Of a DNA stretch of 42,752 nucleotides, positions 1 to 7,490 are shown in pieces; position 1 is the stretch's first letter; every line of letters starts with the position of its first letter. The stretch covers positions 1-42,752 of the forward strand of contig JAEDCW010000008.1 in the NCBI GenBank assembly GCA_016293975.1. The letters run 5' to 3'. Origin of the DNA: Clostridia bacterium (lineage in GTDB: Bacteria > Bacillota > Clostridia > Christensenellales > CAG-138). A model generated the notes under the pieces. That model saw only the letters and a list, made by a program, of their open reading frames with translations, did not search any database and was not told where the DNA came from. The position numbers were made by a program, and so were the translations under genes.

Positions 1-25
1 AAGATAGGCAGCTGCCGGATACCAA

Positions 26-57
26 ACAAAAACCGTGAGTAATATCACGGTTTTTGT
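26..57. terminator. Bidirectional intrinsic terminator
   Basis: An 11-bp perfect stem (28-38 pairing with 45-55, core CCGTGA/TCACGG) with a 6-nt loop is flanked by A5 on the left and T5 on the right, so it can terminate transcription from either side. It probably ends the minus-strand operon at 127-2032 and an unseen gene to the left. Confidence 0.8.
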
Positions 58-126
58 TGTACTTTGAGTTGCACTGTGTAAAATATTGCTCCCGCACGAG
101 AAAGCTGGGGTGGTATTTACCGACGG

Positions 127-780
127 CTATTTCTTAGGCGCTATGGACCAGACATAGCTGACTTCGCATGAAGATTCAAAGACGTCGGGCGTCATTTCAA
201 TTGCGGTGACGTTCATGCTGCGGACGGAGTTGTTATATCTTGTAGGGGAAACCGAATCCGAGAGTATTGACAGCAGCTGTACCGAACAGATTTCAACGAG
301 TTCAATCCCCGAAGCATCCGCGAGCACTTGAGCCTTGATTTTGGCATCCTCTGCGGCGGAAATGAGCAATTTCTGCTTAATTGCCTCTTGATCTTCGCAA
401 GTAAAGCTCAGATCTATGCTCGGTACGGCAGAGCAAGTCGATAATGCAGACAATACATCGCTTAGATGCTTCATGTCGAGGGGGAGTTTTACCTTCATCA
501 AATGCGTACATGTGTAGCCGACAAATGTGCGCACATTAGTGTTGTTTGTATTGCGCCTCATCTCGTATTCTGTGGTAACGCTGTAATCGGTGGTCTTTAT
601 TTCATCTTTTGCTATGCCGACTTTGTGCAGACAATCGCACATTTCGTTGTATTGCTTCACGGCGATGAGCGAGACGGTCTCATAATTCTTATCTGTCGCC
701 TTGAGGCAAAGCTCGATTTGAATCGTATCGGGCGTGGTAGCAGTCCGTCCCTTTCCAATAACTGTAAGTGTTCGTTCCAT
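127..780 (-). CDS. SIMPL (DUF541) domain protein
   Basis: This 217-residue protein has the SIMPL/DUF541 pattern. The N-terminus carries a TLTVIGKGRT-type beta strand followed by 'TPD' and a helix, and the C-terminus has the YxVSY-like strand EVSYVWSI. The family includes E. coli YggE; its biochemical role is poorly defined, with links to oxidative and envelope stress. Many homologues are secreted, but no signal peptide is visible here, so this copy is probably cytoplasmic. The ATG start is preceded by AAGGAGGA about 11 nt upstream. It is the last gene of a four-gene minus-strand operon, 39 nt after the PPC-domain gene, and is followed by a bidirectional terminator. Family assignment is fairly safe; function is not known. 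Confidence 0.85.
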   Translation of the reverse strand: MERTLTVIGKGRTATTPDTIQIELCLKATDKNYETVSLIAVKQYNEMCDCLHKVGIAKDEIKTTDYSVTTEYEMRRNTNNTNVRTFVGYTCTHLMKVKLPLDMKHLSDVLSALSTCSAVPSIDLSFTCEDQEAIKQKLLISAAEDAKIKAQVLADASGIELVEICSVQLLSILSDSVSPTRYNNSVRSMNVTAIEMTPDVFESSCEVSYVWSIAPKK

Positions 781-819
781 AGCTTTAATATCCTCCTTCT
801 GGGAAGCTGTGTCGCAGGG

Positions 820-1215
820 TTATAGGCGCTTGAACACGGCCTCGCCGTATCCCGTTTTGACGTCAAACTCCTCGACGATTTGTGTACCCTCGAGCTCACC
901 TATTACGAGCTCACAGGTAGTGTTGACTATACAGCCCTCGGTCATGTGACCTCCGATGGTCGAAAGGTCTTCTTTAGAGAGCGATATGTGTATGTGACAG
1001 CGATTTTCGCTGACTGTACCGGTCATGGAGACGATTTCCATGTGCTCGGCGATTTCATGTATATTGACTCCGCCTGCGTCACGCAGTCTCGTGCGCAGTA
1101 CACAGCCAACGCCGGATAGTATCACGCCTGCTCTTATGTGCTCGGTTTTGCACAGGTCTTTAATGCTGAGCATTATGTCGTCGCCCCCATGAAGGCGCGT
1201 ACAGATACATCTCAT
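820..1215 (-). CDS. PPC (DUF296) domain DNA-binding-like protein
   Basis: The 131-residue protein is a stand-alone PPC/DUF296 domain. It shows the N-terminal 'RLHGGDDIM' strand, the 'RAGVILSGVGCV' strand, and a central 'HIHISLSKEDLSTIGGHM..GCIVNTTCELVI' region containing the G-H-x-x-x-G motif usual for the family. Bacterial stand-alone PPC proteins form trimers and are usually annotated as DNA-binding, without known targets. Its ATG (1215-1213) overlaps the TGA of the barstar-like reading frame in an ATGA junction, so translation is probably coupled to that gene. The start is kept because the GGDD segment is part of the domain. The gene is intact although the one upstream is frame-disrupted. 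Confidence 0.85.
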   Translation of the reverse strand: MRCICTRLHGGDDIMLSIKDLCKTEHIRAGVILSGVGCVLRTRLRDAGGVNIHEIAEHMEIVSMTGTVSENRCHIHISLSKEDLSTIGGHMTEGCIVNTTCELVIGELEGTQIVEEFDVKTGYGEAVFKRL

Positions 1216-1509
1216 AGGTCTGTTTCTCCATTCACTTCCAATTCGCGTTTCTCACGCCTAAACCATAAAAGCTCGTTTTCCGCCGCCGCATCGGCGAGCA
1301 CTTCTAAAAACAGCATTCCGTAACCGCAGTCGAGGACATTCGGCTCTCTTAGAATTATATCTGTCGGGGCGGTTATTGCCGTCAGGCAGTCGTAGAGCGC
1401 ATCTAGATTTCTGCCGTAGTTAGGAGGGCAGGGCCAGCATCTCTTTTAAGCATGTGTGCATGGCCGCTCTCGACGTCATGCGCATGCAGTCGAGTGTTAT
1501 ACTACGCAT
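1212..1509 (-). pseudogene. Barstar-family RNase inhibitor, disrupted by a +1 shift
   Basis: The frame opens at ATG 1509-1507 and reads MRSITLDCMRM... up to ...EMLALPS, then meets TAA at 1422-1420. Skipping one base (1422) gives NYGRNLDALYDCLTA, which matches the barstar motif LALPEYYGENLDALWDCL residue for residue in length. Both inhibitor aspartates (equivalent to barstar Asp35 and Asp39, in NLDALYD) are present. The corrected product is about 98 residues, close to barstar's 90, and ends at TGA 1214-1212, which overlaps the next gene. The ATG overlaps the stop of the barnase-like gene by 8 nt. The disruption may be a real mutation, a sequencing or assembly indel, or a programmed +1 shift at UCC-UAA-C. 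The family call is confident; whether the gene works is open. Confidence 0.82.
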
Positions 1510-2032
1510 TTTCGTCTCCATAGAGCAAACTGAAGCTCTCGTAAGGGTCGTCTGCAAAGTAGATAAGCCCTTCATTTGAAAAAACAATTCGCTTTGCGCC
1601 TCTCGATGACGCGCCCATAGTTCCAATGTCGCATTCAATATAAAAACGCCCATATTTTTCAGGCAGAAGCCCTTCATAGTTGCCGAAACGTTCGCCGCCT
1701 ATACATTTTCCGGGGGCATACGGCTCGAGCAGGCCGCCCTCCCAGCCGAGCTCGCGCGCTTCACTTTTTGTTATGAAGCTGCTCGGCAGATGTCCAAACG
1801 TATGTATGCAGAGCGCAATGTCTTCGGCAGTCGTGTATTCGCCGTCTTTGACTATGGTGTTCGTTTGGGCAGGTGATGTTTCGTCCGTTATTGTGCAGGT
1901 CGATCCCGCCTCGGGTATAGCCGTGCTTACGGCGGGCGCATTATTAAGTATTCCCAGAGTGTCGGAGATACCAAGCAGTACAAGCGCTACTATTATCAAT
2001 CCGATGATTAGCGACAACGTTTTCTTCTTCAT
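1502..2032 (-). CDS. Barnase-like exported ribonuclease, catalytic His missing
   Basis: The 176-residue protein has an N-terminal membrane segment or signal (KKKTLSLIIGLIIVALVLLG), a roughly 45-residue Ser/Thr-rich spacer, then a barnase/guanyl-specific RNase domain. Diagnostic motifs are FITKSEARELGW, APGKCIGGERF, EGLLPEKYGR and RIVFSNEGLIY. Compared with Bacillus barnase (from memory), the catalytic Glu73 equivalent (Glu133, in YIECDI) and Arg83/Arg87 equivalents (Arg144, Arg148) are present, but the general acid His102 in TTDHYQTF is Pro163 here (ADDPYESF; codon at 1546-1544). The enzyme is therefore predicted to be weak or inactive. It is first in an operon and overlaps its barstar-like partner by 8 nt. 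A -10/-35 pair lies directly upstream. Confidence 0.85.
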   Translation of the reverse strand: MKKKTLSLIIGLIIVALVLLGISDTLGILNNAPAVSTAIPEAGSTCTITDETSPAQTNTIVKDGEYTTAEDIALCIHTFGHLPSSFITKSEARELGWEGGLLEPYAPGKCIGGERFGNYEGLLPEKYGRFYIECDIGTMGASSRGAKRIVFSNEGLIYFADDPYESFSLLYGDENA

Positions 2033-2054
2033 GTGCTACCTGCACTTTTTTTCA

Positions 2055-2083
2055 ATTATACCAAAACCGCCAAATATCGTCCA
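2055..2083 (-). promoter_or_regulatory. Promoter of the barnase/barstar/PPC/SIMPL operon
   Basis: On the minus strand, TGGACG (2083-2078), a 17-bp spacer and a perfect TATAAT (2060-2055) precede the ATG at 2032 by 22 nt. The Shine-Dalgarno is a weak AGGTAG. It lies back to back with the galE promoter. Confidence 0.65.
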
Positions 2084-2093
2084 TGCATCTTTG

Positions 2094-2122
2094 TTGCCAC
2101 GCCAACGCGCTTTATGTATAAT
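2094..2122 (+). promoter_or_regulatory. galE promoter
   Basis: TTGCCA (2094-2099), a 17-bp spacer and TATAAT (2117-2122) precede the GAAGGAG ribosome site (2138-2144) and ATG at 2153. Confidence 0.7.
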
Positions 2123-2152
2123 GAAGCAACAATCCATGAAGGAGACAATGCT

Positions 2153-3169
2153 ATGAAAGTTTTGGTAACGGGCGGAGCCGGCTACATTGGCTCACACACC
2201 TGCGTGGAACTTATCAATTCATCTATAGATACCGTTGTGCTGGACAATCTTTGCAACAGCAGTGAAAAGTCGCTCGATAGAGTGCGTGAAATAACCGGCA
2301 CGAGCCCCGTGTTTTACAAGGGAGACGTTAGGGATGAGGCTTTGCTCGAGAGGATATTCTCTGAGAACGAATTCGACTGTGTAATACACTTTGCAGGCTT
2401 GAAGTGCGTTCCCGAATCCGTAAAGAAGCCGGCAGAATACTACGAGAACAACCTGGGCTCTACGCTTGTACTCTGCAAGGTCATGGCGAGACACGGCTGT
2501 AAGAGGCTTGTTTTCTCGTCATCTGCGACGGTGTACTCTGCGGTAAACGAGATGCCCCTCAAGGAAGATTCGATAAAGGGTGACTGCACAAACCCCTATG
2601 GCTGGACAAAGTACATGGGCGAGAGGATACTCACCGATATCGCCACAGCGGACCCCGAATGGGCGATTGCGCTTCTGAGGTACTTTAACCCCATAGGCGC
2701 ACATGAGAGCGGCCTCATAGGCGAGGACCCGAGGGGGATACCGAATAATCTCATGCCGTTTATCGCACAGACAGCTGTGGGCAGGCGAGACAGACTGACT
2801 GTTTTCGGAAACGACTACAACACAAAGGACGGTACGGGCGTGAGGGACTATCTGCACGTCGTAGACCTCGCAAAGGGTCACGTCGCGGCAATAGGGTATA
2901 TCATGGAGCACAAGGGCGCAGAGCCCATCAACCTTGGCACGGGTACCGGAATAAGCGTGCTCGATATGGTCGAGACGTTCAAACAGGTAAATCAGGTCGA
3001 TGTACCCTACGGCTTTGGACCGAGGCGTGCGGGAGATGTCGCGACATGCTACGCACAGGCCGACAAGGCGAAGCGGCTATTGGGCTGGAGGGCAGAGAAG
3101 ACGCTCGAAGATATGTGCAGAGACACATGGCGTTGGCAGAGCAGCAATCCTGACGGCTACGGCGAGTAA
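2153..3169 (+). CDS. galE: UDP-glucose 4-epimerase
   Basis: GalE interconverts UDP-glucose and UDP-galactose with bound NAD, supplying galactose for Leloir metabolism and surface polysaccharides. The 338-residue product equals the usual GalE length. It opens with the Rossmann motif VTGGAGYIGSH, has the catalytic Ser/Tyr/Lys set (FSSSATVY and NPYGWTKYMGE, a YxxxK motif), and continues with ALLRYFNPIGAHESG, IPNNLMPFI and GVRDYLHVVDLAKGH, all typical of GalE. The start at 2153 is chosen because GAAGGAG lies 8 nt upstream and the Rossmann fold begins immediately; the longer open frame back to 2033 runs through the promoter. It is transcribed alone, divergently from the barnase operon. Confidence 0.96.
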   Translation: MKVLVTGGAGYIGSHTCVELINSSIDTVVLDNLCNSSEKSLDRVREITGTSPVFYKGDVRDEALLERIFSENEFDCVIHFAGLKCVPESVKKPAEYYENNLGSTLVLCKVMARHGCKRLVFSSSATVYSAVNEMPLKEDSIKGDCTNPYGWTKYMGERILTDIATADPEWAIALLRYFNPIGAHESGLIGEDPRGIPNNLMPFIAQTAVGRRDRLTVFGNDYNTKDGTGVRDYLHVVDLAKGHVAAIGYIMEHKGAEPINLGTGTGISVLDMVETFKQVNQVDVPYGFGPRRAGDVATCYAQADKAKRLLGWRAEKTLEDMCRDTWRWQSSNPDGYGE

Positions 3170-3201
3170 TTTTGATTCGGCGAAGTATTTTGGCGGAATT
3201 A

Positions 3202-3229
3202 TTGACGGCGATGTGTAAATACTTATAGA
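3202..3229 (+). promoter_or_regulatory. Candidate promoter for the AI-2E family permease
   Basis: TTGACG (3202-3207), a 16-bp spacer and TATAGA (3224-3229) lie about 55 nt before the gene. The -10 has only four matches, so this is tentative. Confidence 0.4.
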
Positions 3230-3284
3230 GTACGATAGACCGCCAAATTATTGGGAAAGTCCGCCAGATGCGGCGGCGGGGGGA

Positions 3285-4526
3285 ATGATGAACCGGGACC
3301 GAGAACGAAAGCCTTTAGGTACAAAGCAAATAATCCTCATAGTGGCGTTTGGGGTGGTGTTGTATGTACTGCTACAGAATCCGCAGAGTGTGCTTGCCGC
3401 GCTCTATGACTTTTTGGGCGTGTTCTCTCCGATAATTACGGGCCTTTGCATAGCGTTTATACTGAATGTCCCCATGACCGCGCTCGAAAACAGCGTGTTC
3501 GCGTTTTTGGGCAGGAGCAAGCATAGATTCTGGAGAAGCCTTAGAAGACCGCTCTGCATTGTGCTCACACTTCTCATAGTAATCGGATTGCTGGTGCTTT
3601 TTCTCAACATAATACTGCCCGAGCTCATAAGTACATTTGAGACGCTCGCAGACGAATTGCCGGGGTATGCGGCAAAGGTTGTGGACTTTATTACCCGAAA
3701 GCTCGACGAGTTTAACATAAGTTCGGATAATGCGCCCCACATAGAGATTGACTGGACGGAAGTTGTAAGTTCCATAACAACCTTCCTCAAGGACGGTTCG
3801 GTAAACCTGATAGGCACTGCGACCAATCTCACCATTGGCATAATCGGCGGCTCCATTGACTTCGTTTTCAGCATTGTGCTCGCTATGTATGTGCTTACGC
3901 AGAAGGAAAGCATTGGAAGGGTCATAAAGCGTGGACTTATAGCGTTCCTGCCTCAAAAGACAAACGACGAGGTACTGCGCATTGCGTCCCTCACCTACAC
4001 GACTTTTGCAAACTTCCTCAGCGGTCAGGTGACGGAGGCGGTAATACTCGGACTGCTCGTATACTTCGGAATGTTGATATTCGGCTTCCCATATGCATCT
4101 GTCATAGCCGTACTCATGGGGGTCATGGCGGTAATTCCGATAATCGGTGCGCTCATAAGCGAGTTGATAGGCGCATTCCTCATACTGATGGTGAGTCCGA
4201 TAAAGGCGCTCTTGTTCCTCGTGTTTGTGCTCACACTTCAGCAGATAGAAGGGAGCTTCATTTATCCCAAGGTCGTGGGCAAGAAGGTGGGCATACCAGG
4301 CATAATCGTGCTCGTTGCGGTGATTATCGGCGGCAATCTCGGCGGAGTGCTCGGCGCTTTGCTCGGCGTACCCGTAGCGGCGGTGCTGTATGCTATCTAT
4401 AAAGAAGTCGTAGAGAAGCGGCTCGCCACGAAGAAAACGAAAAATGGCGGAAGCGGAAAAGACGGGACAGACAGCAGGGCTGAAAGCGAAGAAAAGCGCA
4501 AGGCGGATTCCAAACCGATAAGTTGA
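3285..4526 (+). CDS. AI-2E/PerM family membrane transporter
   Basis: The 413-residue membrane protein has about eight hydrophobic segments in the AI-2E transporter (PerM/TqsA/YtvI) layout: two N-terminal segments (IILIVAFGVVLYVLL and FSPIITGLCIAFIL), then LTLLIVIGLLVLFLNIILPEL, a soluble loop (about residues 130-180), and a C-terminal bundle with the family-typical FLSGQ, FPYASVIAVLMGVMAVIPIIGALI and GNLGGVLGALLGVPVAAVLYAIYKE. Members export small molecules or act as Na+(Li+)/H+ antiporters; the substrate cannot be read from sequence. The C-terminus is a charged Lys/Glu/Ser tail. Two tandem ATGs (3285, 3288) follow a G-rich Shine-Dalgarno; either may be used. It stands alone and ends at a terminator. 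Confidence 0.9.
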   Translation: MMNRDRERKPLGTKQIILIVAFGVVLYVLLQNPQSVLAALYDFLGVFSPIITGLCIAFILNVPMTALENSVFAFLGRSKHRFWRSLRRPLCIVLTLLIVIGLLVLFLNIILPELISTFETLADELPGYAAKVVDFITRKLDEFNISSDNAPHIEIDWTEVVSSITTFLKDGSVNLIGTATNLTIGIIGGSIDFVFSIVLAMYVLTQKESIGRVIKRGLIAFLPQKTNDEVLRIASLTYTTFANFLSGQVTEAVILGLLVYFGMLIFGFPYASVIAVLMGVMAVIPIIGALISELIGAFLILMVSPIKALLFLVFVLTLQQIEGSFIYPKVVGKKVGIPGIIVLVAVIIGGNLGGVLGALLGVPVAAVLYAIYKEVVEKRLATKKTKNGGSGKDGTDSRAESEEKRKADSKPIS

Positions 4527-4573
4527 GAGGGAAAGCTGAAAAGATAAGTTGAGAAACTATAAAGATACAATCG

Positions 4574-4597
4574 AGGAGCGGGCAAGCTCCTTTTTTG
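4574..4597 (+). terminator. Intrinsic terminator after the AI-2E family gene
   Basis: AGGAGC (4574-4579) pairs with GCTCCT (4586-4591) across a 6-nt loop and runs into six Ts. Confidence 0.8.
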
Positions 4598-5110
4598 TTC
4601 TATTTCCCGCCGTTTACAAGTTTTCGATGTGTTACCGATGGGTCTCATTATGTCCTGACCGATCTCTTAGGTGCACTCAACCTCCGACGCCTTTCCTAAC
4701 CTTTTCCAACACACCCATTCCCTGCCCCTTCCCTCAAGGGAATAGGGAGAAGCAGGAGGGGCTTCGCCCCTTGCCCCGGTGCCTGTGCAGGGCGGGGTTT
4801 GCTGATACACTAACCCATGCCTCGATACTTGTGTAGGGGAGCTGATTTTTGCGTATACTCTAAAAACCTTTCAATTACAATTTGCTTCAAAGAAGTCACA
4901 AAGCTACTGATATGTCAAAAACTCCCCTGAGTTGATACGCAGTATCCGCTTAGAGGAGAGCCGGTAGTTCGTTCTATGTAGTTGTTAACATCCCAACCCT
5001 ATCCACGCCAGTTCGGGTGCAGGACGGTAGTTCGGCCAAGGGCTCCTGACGGGGACAATGGGCGGAGCCACTTACGGGGTCAGAGGGGCAAAGCCCCTCA
5101 TATTCAACAA
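4598..5110. other. GC-rich intergenic region with short hairpins
   Basis: About 510 bases without a credible gene between two converging genes. It holds a GGGGC-TTC-GCCCC hairpin at 4758-4770 and a GGGGC-AAA-GCCCC hairpin at 5085-5097 (extended to GAGGGGC/GCCCCTC at 5083-5099), which may act as the terminator of the minus-strand aldo/keto reductase, although it has no T run. Similar GGGGC-3-GCCCC units recur near 27 kb. An open frame at 4549-4836 has no ribosome site and no recognisable protein pattern, and I do not call it. Confidence 0.5.
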
Positions 5111-6235
5111 TTACTTCCCCTCGAACTTGTCGGTGACGAGTTTCAGCGACTCAATTATCGGCAAATGCTGTGGACAGGAGCCTTCGCACTGACCACAGAC
5201 GATGCAGGCAGAGGGGAGTCCAAACTTGGTCGAGAGCTCGTCGAACTCGCGCTGATGCTTCTTGGGGAGATCGTATTGATTTGAGCGGTTGAGAAGCGAG
5301 AAATAGCGCGGTATTGCTATGTTCATGGGGCAACCGTCAACGCAGTACTTGCAGCCTGTGCAGGGGACTACTATGCTCGCGCTTATCTCTGTGGCGACTT
5401 GCGAGACAATTTCCCGTTCGGCAGGTGTTAGGGGCTTAAACTCGCGCATGTAGCTCGTGTTGTCACAGAGCTGATCCATGTCGCTCATGCCGCTTAGTAC
5501 CATGAATACGCCGGGGAGGGAAGCGCAGTAACGCACTGCCCACGATGCAGAGGAGGCGGTGCTGTCGTATGAGGTAAAATGCGATTCGATTTCGGGCATT
5601 ATGTTTGCGAGTGCGCCGCCCTTTACGGGTTCCATAATTATTATGGGTTTGCTGTGCTTGCGCACGACTTCGTAGCAGAGCCTGCTTTGAACGGTGGGAT
5701 TTTCCCAGTCGATGTAGTTTATCTGGAGCTGAACGAAATCCATCTCGGGGTGCTCTGTGAGAATGAGGTCGAGAACATCTGCAGTGTCGTGGAATGAGAA
5801 GCCGATTTGCTTTGCACGTCCGTCGGCCTTGATCCTGTGCATGAACTCAAAGCCGCCTTGGGCAGAAACGCTCTCGTAGCGCGCCTTGCCCATTGCGTGA
5901 AGCAGATAATAGTCGAAATACTCGACACCGCAGCGCTCAAGCTGTTCAGCAAAATACCTGTCGTAGTCTGCGGCTTCGTTGCAGTAGTATACGGGCATCT
6001 TGTCGGCGATTGTGTATGCATCACGTGGATAACGCTTTACTACCGCCTCGCGGAAAGCCGTCTCGCTGCATCCACCGTGGTATACATATGCCGTGTCAAA
6101 GTATGTGAAGCCGTGTGCGATGAATTCGTCCGCCATAGCTTCGAGTGCCTTTTGGTCAATAGTCTTGTCGTCACCGGACGCGGTTATCGGCAGGCGCATA
6201 AGGCCGAAACCGAGTTTCTTGGGTTCGTTGTTCAT
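5111..6235 (-). CDS. Aldo/keto reductase with C-terminal 4Fe-4S ferredoxin motifs
   Basis: The 374-residue protein has an aldo/keto reductase barrel (about residues 1-280) with the tetrad Asp (FDTAYVYH), Tyr (same motif), Lys (IADKMP) and His (YYLLHAMG). A C-terminal iron-sulfur part follows, with CTGCKYCVDGCP (near 290) and CIVCGQCEGSCP (near 345), eight cysteines suited to two 4Fe-4S clusters. This fused type is common in anaerobic Clostridia and is usually annotated as a predicted oxidoreductase; the substrate is unknown, and ferredoxin may replace or feed the usual NADPH. The ATG is preceded by GGAGG and an AAAGCT spacer. It stands alone, divergent from the amidase cluster. Confidence 0.93.
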   Translation of the reverse strand: MNNEPKKLGFGLMRLPITASGDDKTIDQKALEAMADEFIAHGFTYFDTAYVYHGGCSETAFREAVVKRYPRDAYTIADKMPVYYCNEAADYDRYFAEQLERCGVEYFDYYLLHAMGKARYESVSAQGGFEFMHRIKADGRAKQIGFSFHDTADVLDLILTEHPEMDFVQLQINYIDWENPTVQSRLCYEVVRKHSKPIIIMEPVKGGALANIMPEIESHFTSYDSTASSASWAVRYCASLPGVFMVLSGMSDMDQLCDNTSYMREFKPLTPAEREIVSQVATEISASIVVPCTGCKYCVDGCPMNIAIPRYFSLLNRSNQYDLPKKHQREFDELSTKFGLPSACIVCGQCEGSCPQHLPIIESLKLVTDKFEGK

Positions 6236-6317
6236 AGCTTTCCTCCGTTATGCCATTGATTTTCTTGTGTTAAAGTATATCATGTATCGTCAATAGTCGC
6301 TAAGGGATGCCGTTCAT

Positions 6318-6346
6318 TTGACAATGTATTTGTGCACATATATAAT
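6318..6346 (+). promoter_or_regulatory. Consensus sigma-A promoter of the first amidase
   Basis: A perfect TTGACA (6318-6323), a 17-bp spacer and a perfect TATAAT (6341-6346) lie 25 nt ahead of the ATG at 6372. The gene is expected to be strongly expressed by the housekeeping sigma factor. Confidence 0.85.
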
Positions 6347-6371
6347 GGTGACGGAAACGAGGTGGTAAGCC

Positions 6372-7352
6372 ATGAAACATACGGCGAGATGGATTACAGG
6401 GCTTTTGGTTGCGGCAACGATTGCGCTCGTTGTCTGTAGTTGTGCTGCCTCGGACGCAGGTGCGCTCGACTACGACGCAACAATCGAGCCTTCCGATGCG
6501 CTTAGCGGGAGAACAGTGGTAATTGATCCCGGTCACGGAAACAGCGAAAGCTATATCGAGGATTTCAGCGAGGGACTGAATAACCTCGTATATGCGCTTG
6601 AACTGAGGGAAAAGCTCGAAGCGCAGGGCGCAAAGGTCATAATGACAAGGGAGACCGAGGCAAATGTAGAGAATTACCAACGCATGGCGAAACTGCATAT
6701 TTATACACTTGGACTTATAAAAGATGAGCTGAGCAAGCAGCTTTTGTGCGACATATCGGAAAGTGAGCGGCAAAGCATAGGGTTTGACATAAACGAGCTG
6801 ACAAAGCTTCAAGGGGATATGGAGCTCGTGCTCGATGATGCGGATAACGCAAAGCTGTTCTTTAACTCGCCTTATGACACGACTTACAGTACGCAGATAA
6901 AGAGCGTGCTGAGGGAGATATTCGAGTATGAGGAGCATCAGCTTGTGCGGCAGAATATGCTTTATATATCGATACACTCAAACGCATCCGGTACGTTCGA
7001 GGATACCGAAACAAACGGCACTATTACATATTTCCTGTCGAACTCGTGCAAATACATACGGAATTACTATACGAATTACAAAAATGGCGATTTGTCGGAG
7101 AGAATAGCCGAGCTGACGGTCGATCGCGTTTCTGCGGCGGGAAGCTTTAAGAATAGGGGCACAGCGCAAAACGACTATTTCATGCTTAGAGAGCATAACT
7201 TACCTGCAGTGCTCATAGAGATTGCGTATCACTCTAACCCGAGCGACAGGGAAAAGCTCGTCGACCCGTACTACAGAAACAGGATAACCAACGCTATAAC
7301 GTTGAGCGTGCTCAGCTACTTTGAAAAACTTGAGCTGTATGAGAGCAAATAG
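6372..7352 (+). CDS. N-acetylmuramoyl-L-alanine amidase (Amidase_3), lipoprotein-like
   Basis: The 326-residue exported hydrolase should cut the bond between N-acetylmuramic acid and L-Ala in peptidoglycan. The N-terminus is a signal peptide with a plausible lipobox (LVVCSC). The Amidase_3 zinc site is visible: His in VIDPGHG (near 55), Glu in SEGLNNL, His in YISIHSNA, and the catalytic Glu in LIEIAYHSN near the C-terminus. Between the MTRET and SIHSN motifs lies a long helical insert of roughly 100 residues, much longer than in minimal Amidase_3 enzymes; such inserts can be autoinhibitory helices (inference). It is a close paralogue of the next gene but lacks the dockerin. It has its own consensus promoter, a GAGGTGG ribosome site and its own terminator. 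Confidence 0.93.
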   Translation: MKHTARWITGLLVAATIALVVCSCAASDAGALDYDATIEPSDALSGRTVVIDPGHGNSESYIEDFSEGLNNLVYALELREKLEAQGAKVIMTRETEANVENYQRMAKLHIYTLGLIKDELSKQLLCDISESERQSIGFDINELTKLQGDMELVLDDADNAKLFFNSPYDTTYSTQIKSVLREIFEYEEHQLVRQNMLYISIHSNASGTFEDTETNGTITYFLSNSCKYIRNYYTNYKNGDLSERIAELTVDRVSAAGSFKNRGTAQNDYFMLREHNLPAVLIEIAYHSNPSDREKLVDPYYRNRITNAITLSVLSYFEKLELYESK

Positions 7353-7396
7353 CCCCGCTTGAGATTTCGCATAAATGCATAGAATGTTGTTCTCCT

Positions 7397-7433
7397 CCGA
7401 CAAGCATTACATGGCCGTTTGTCGGTTTTTTTT
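7397..7433 (+). terminator. Intrinsic terminator between the two amidase genes
   Basis: CCGACAA (7397-7403) pairs with TTGTCGG (7419-7425), followed by eight Ts. It separates the two paralogues into different transcripts; TTGACT at 7435-7440 right after it may be the -35 of the next gene. Confidence 0.8.
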
Positions 7434-7490
7434 GTTGACTTATGTCGTTTTAGCCTGTAGTATATCATATAGAGAGGTGTGGTTTTATAC

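Noticed and set aside
4549..4836. 95-codon open frame in the GC-rich spacer
   Set aside because: It starts inside the terminator region, lacks a ribosome site and encodes low-complexity Pro/Phe-rich sequence.
7479..7490. GTG start for the dockerin amidase
   Set aside because: It overlaps the ribosome-binding site itself; ATG 7491 gives a normal signal peptide.
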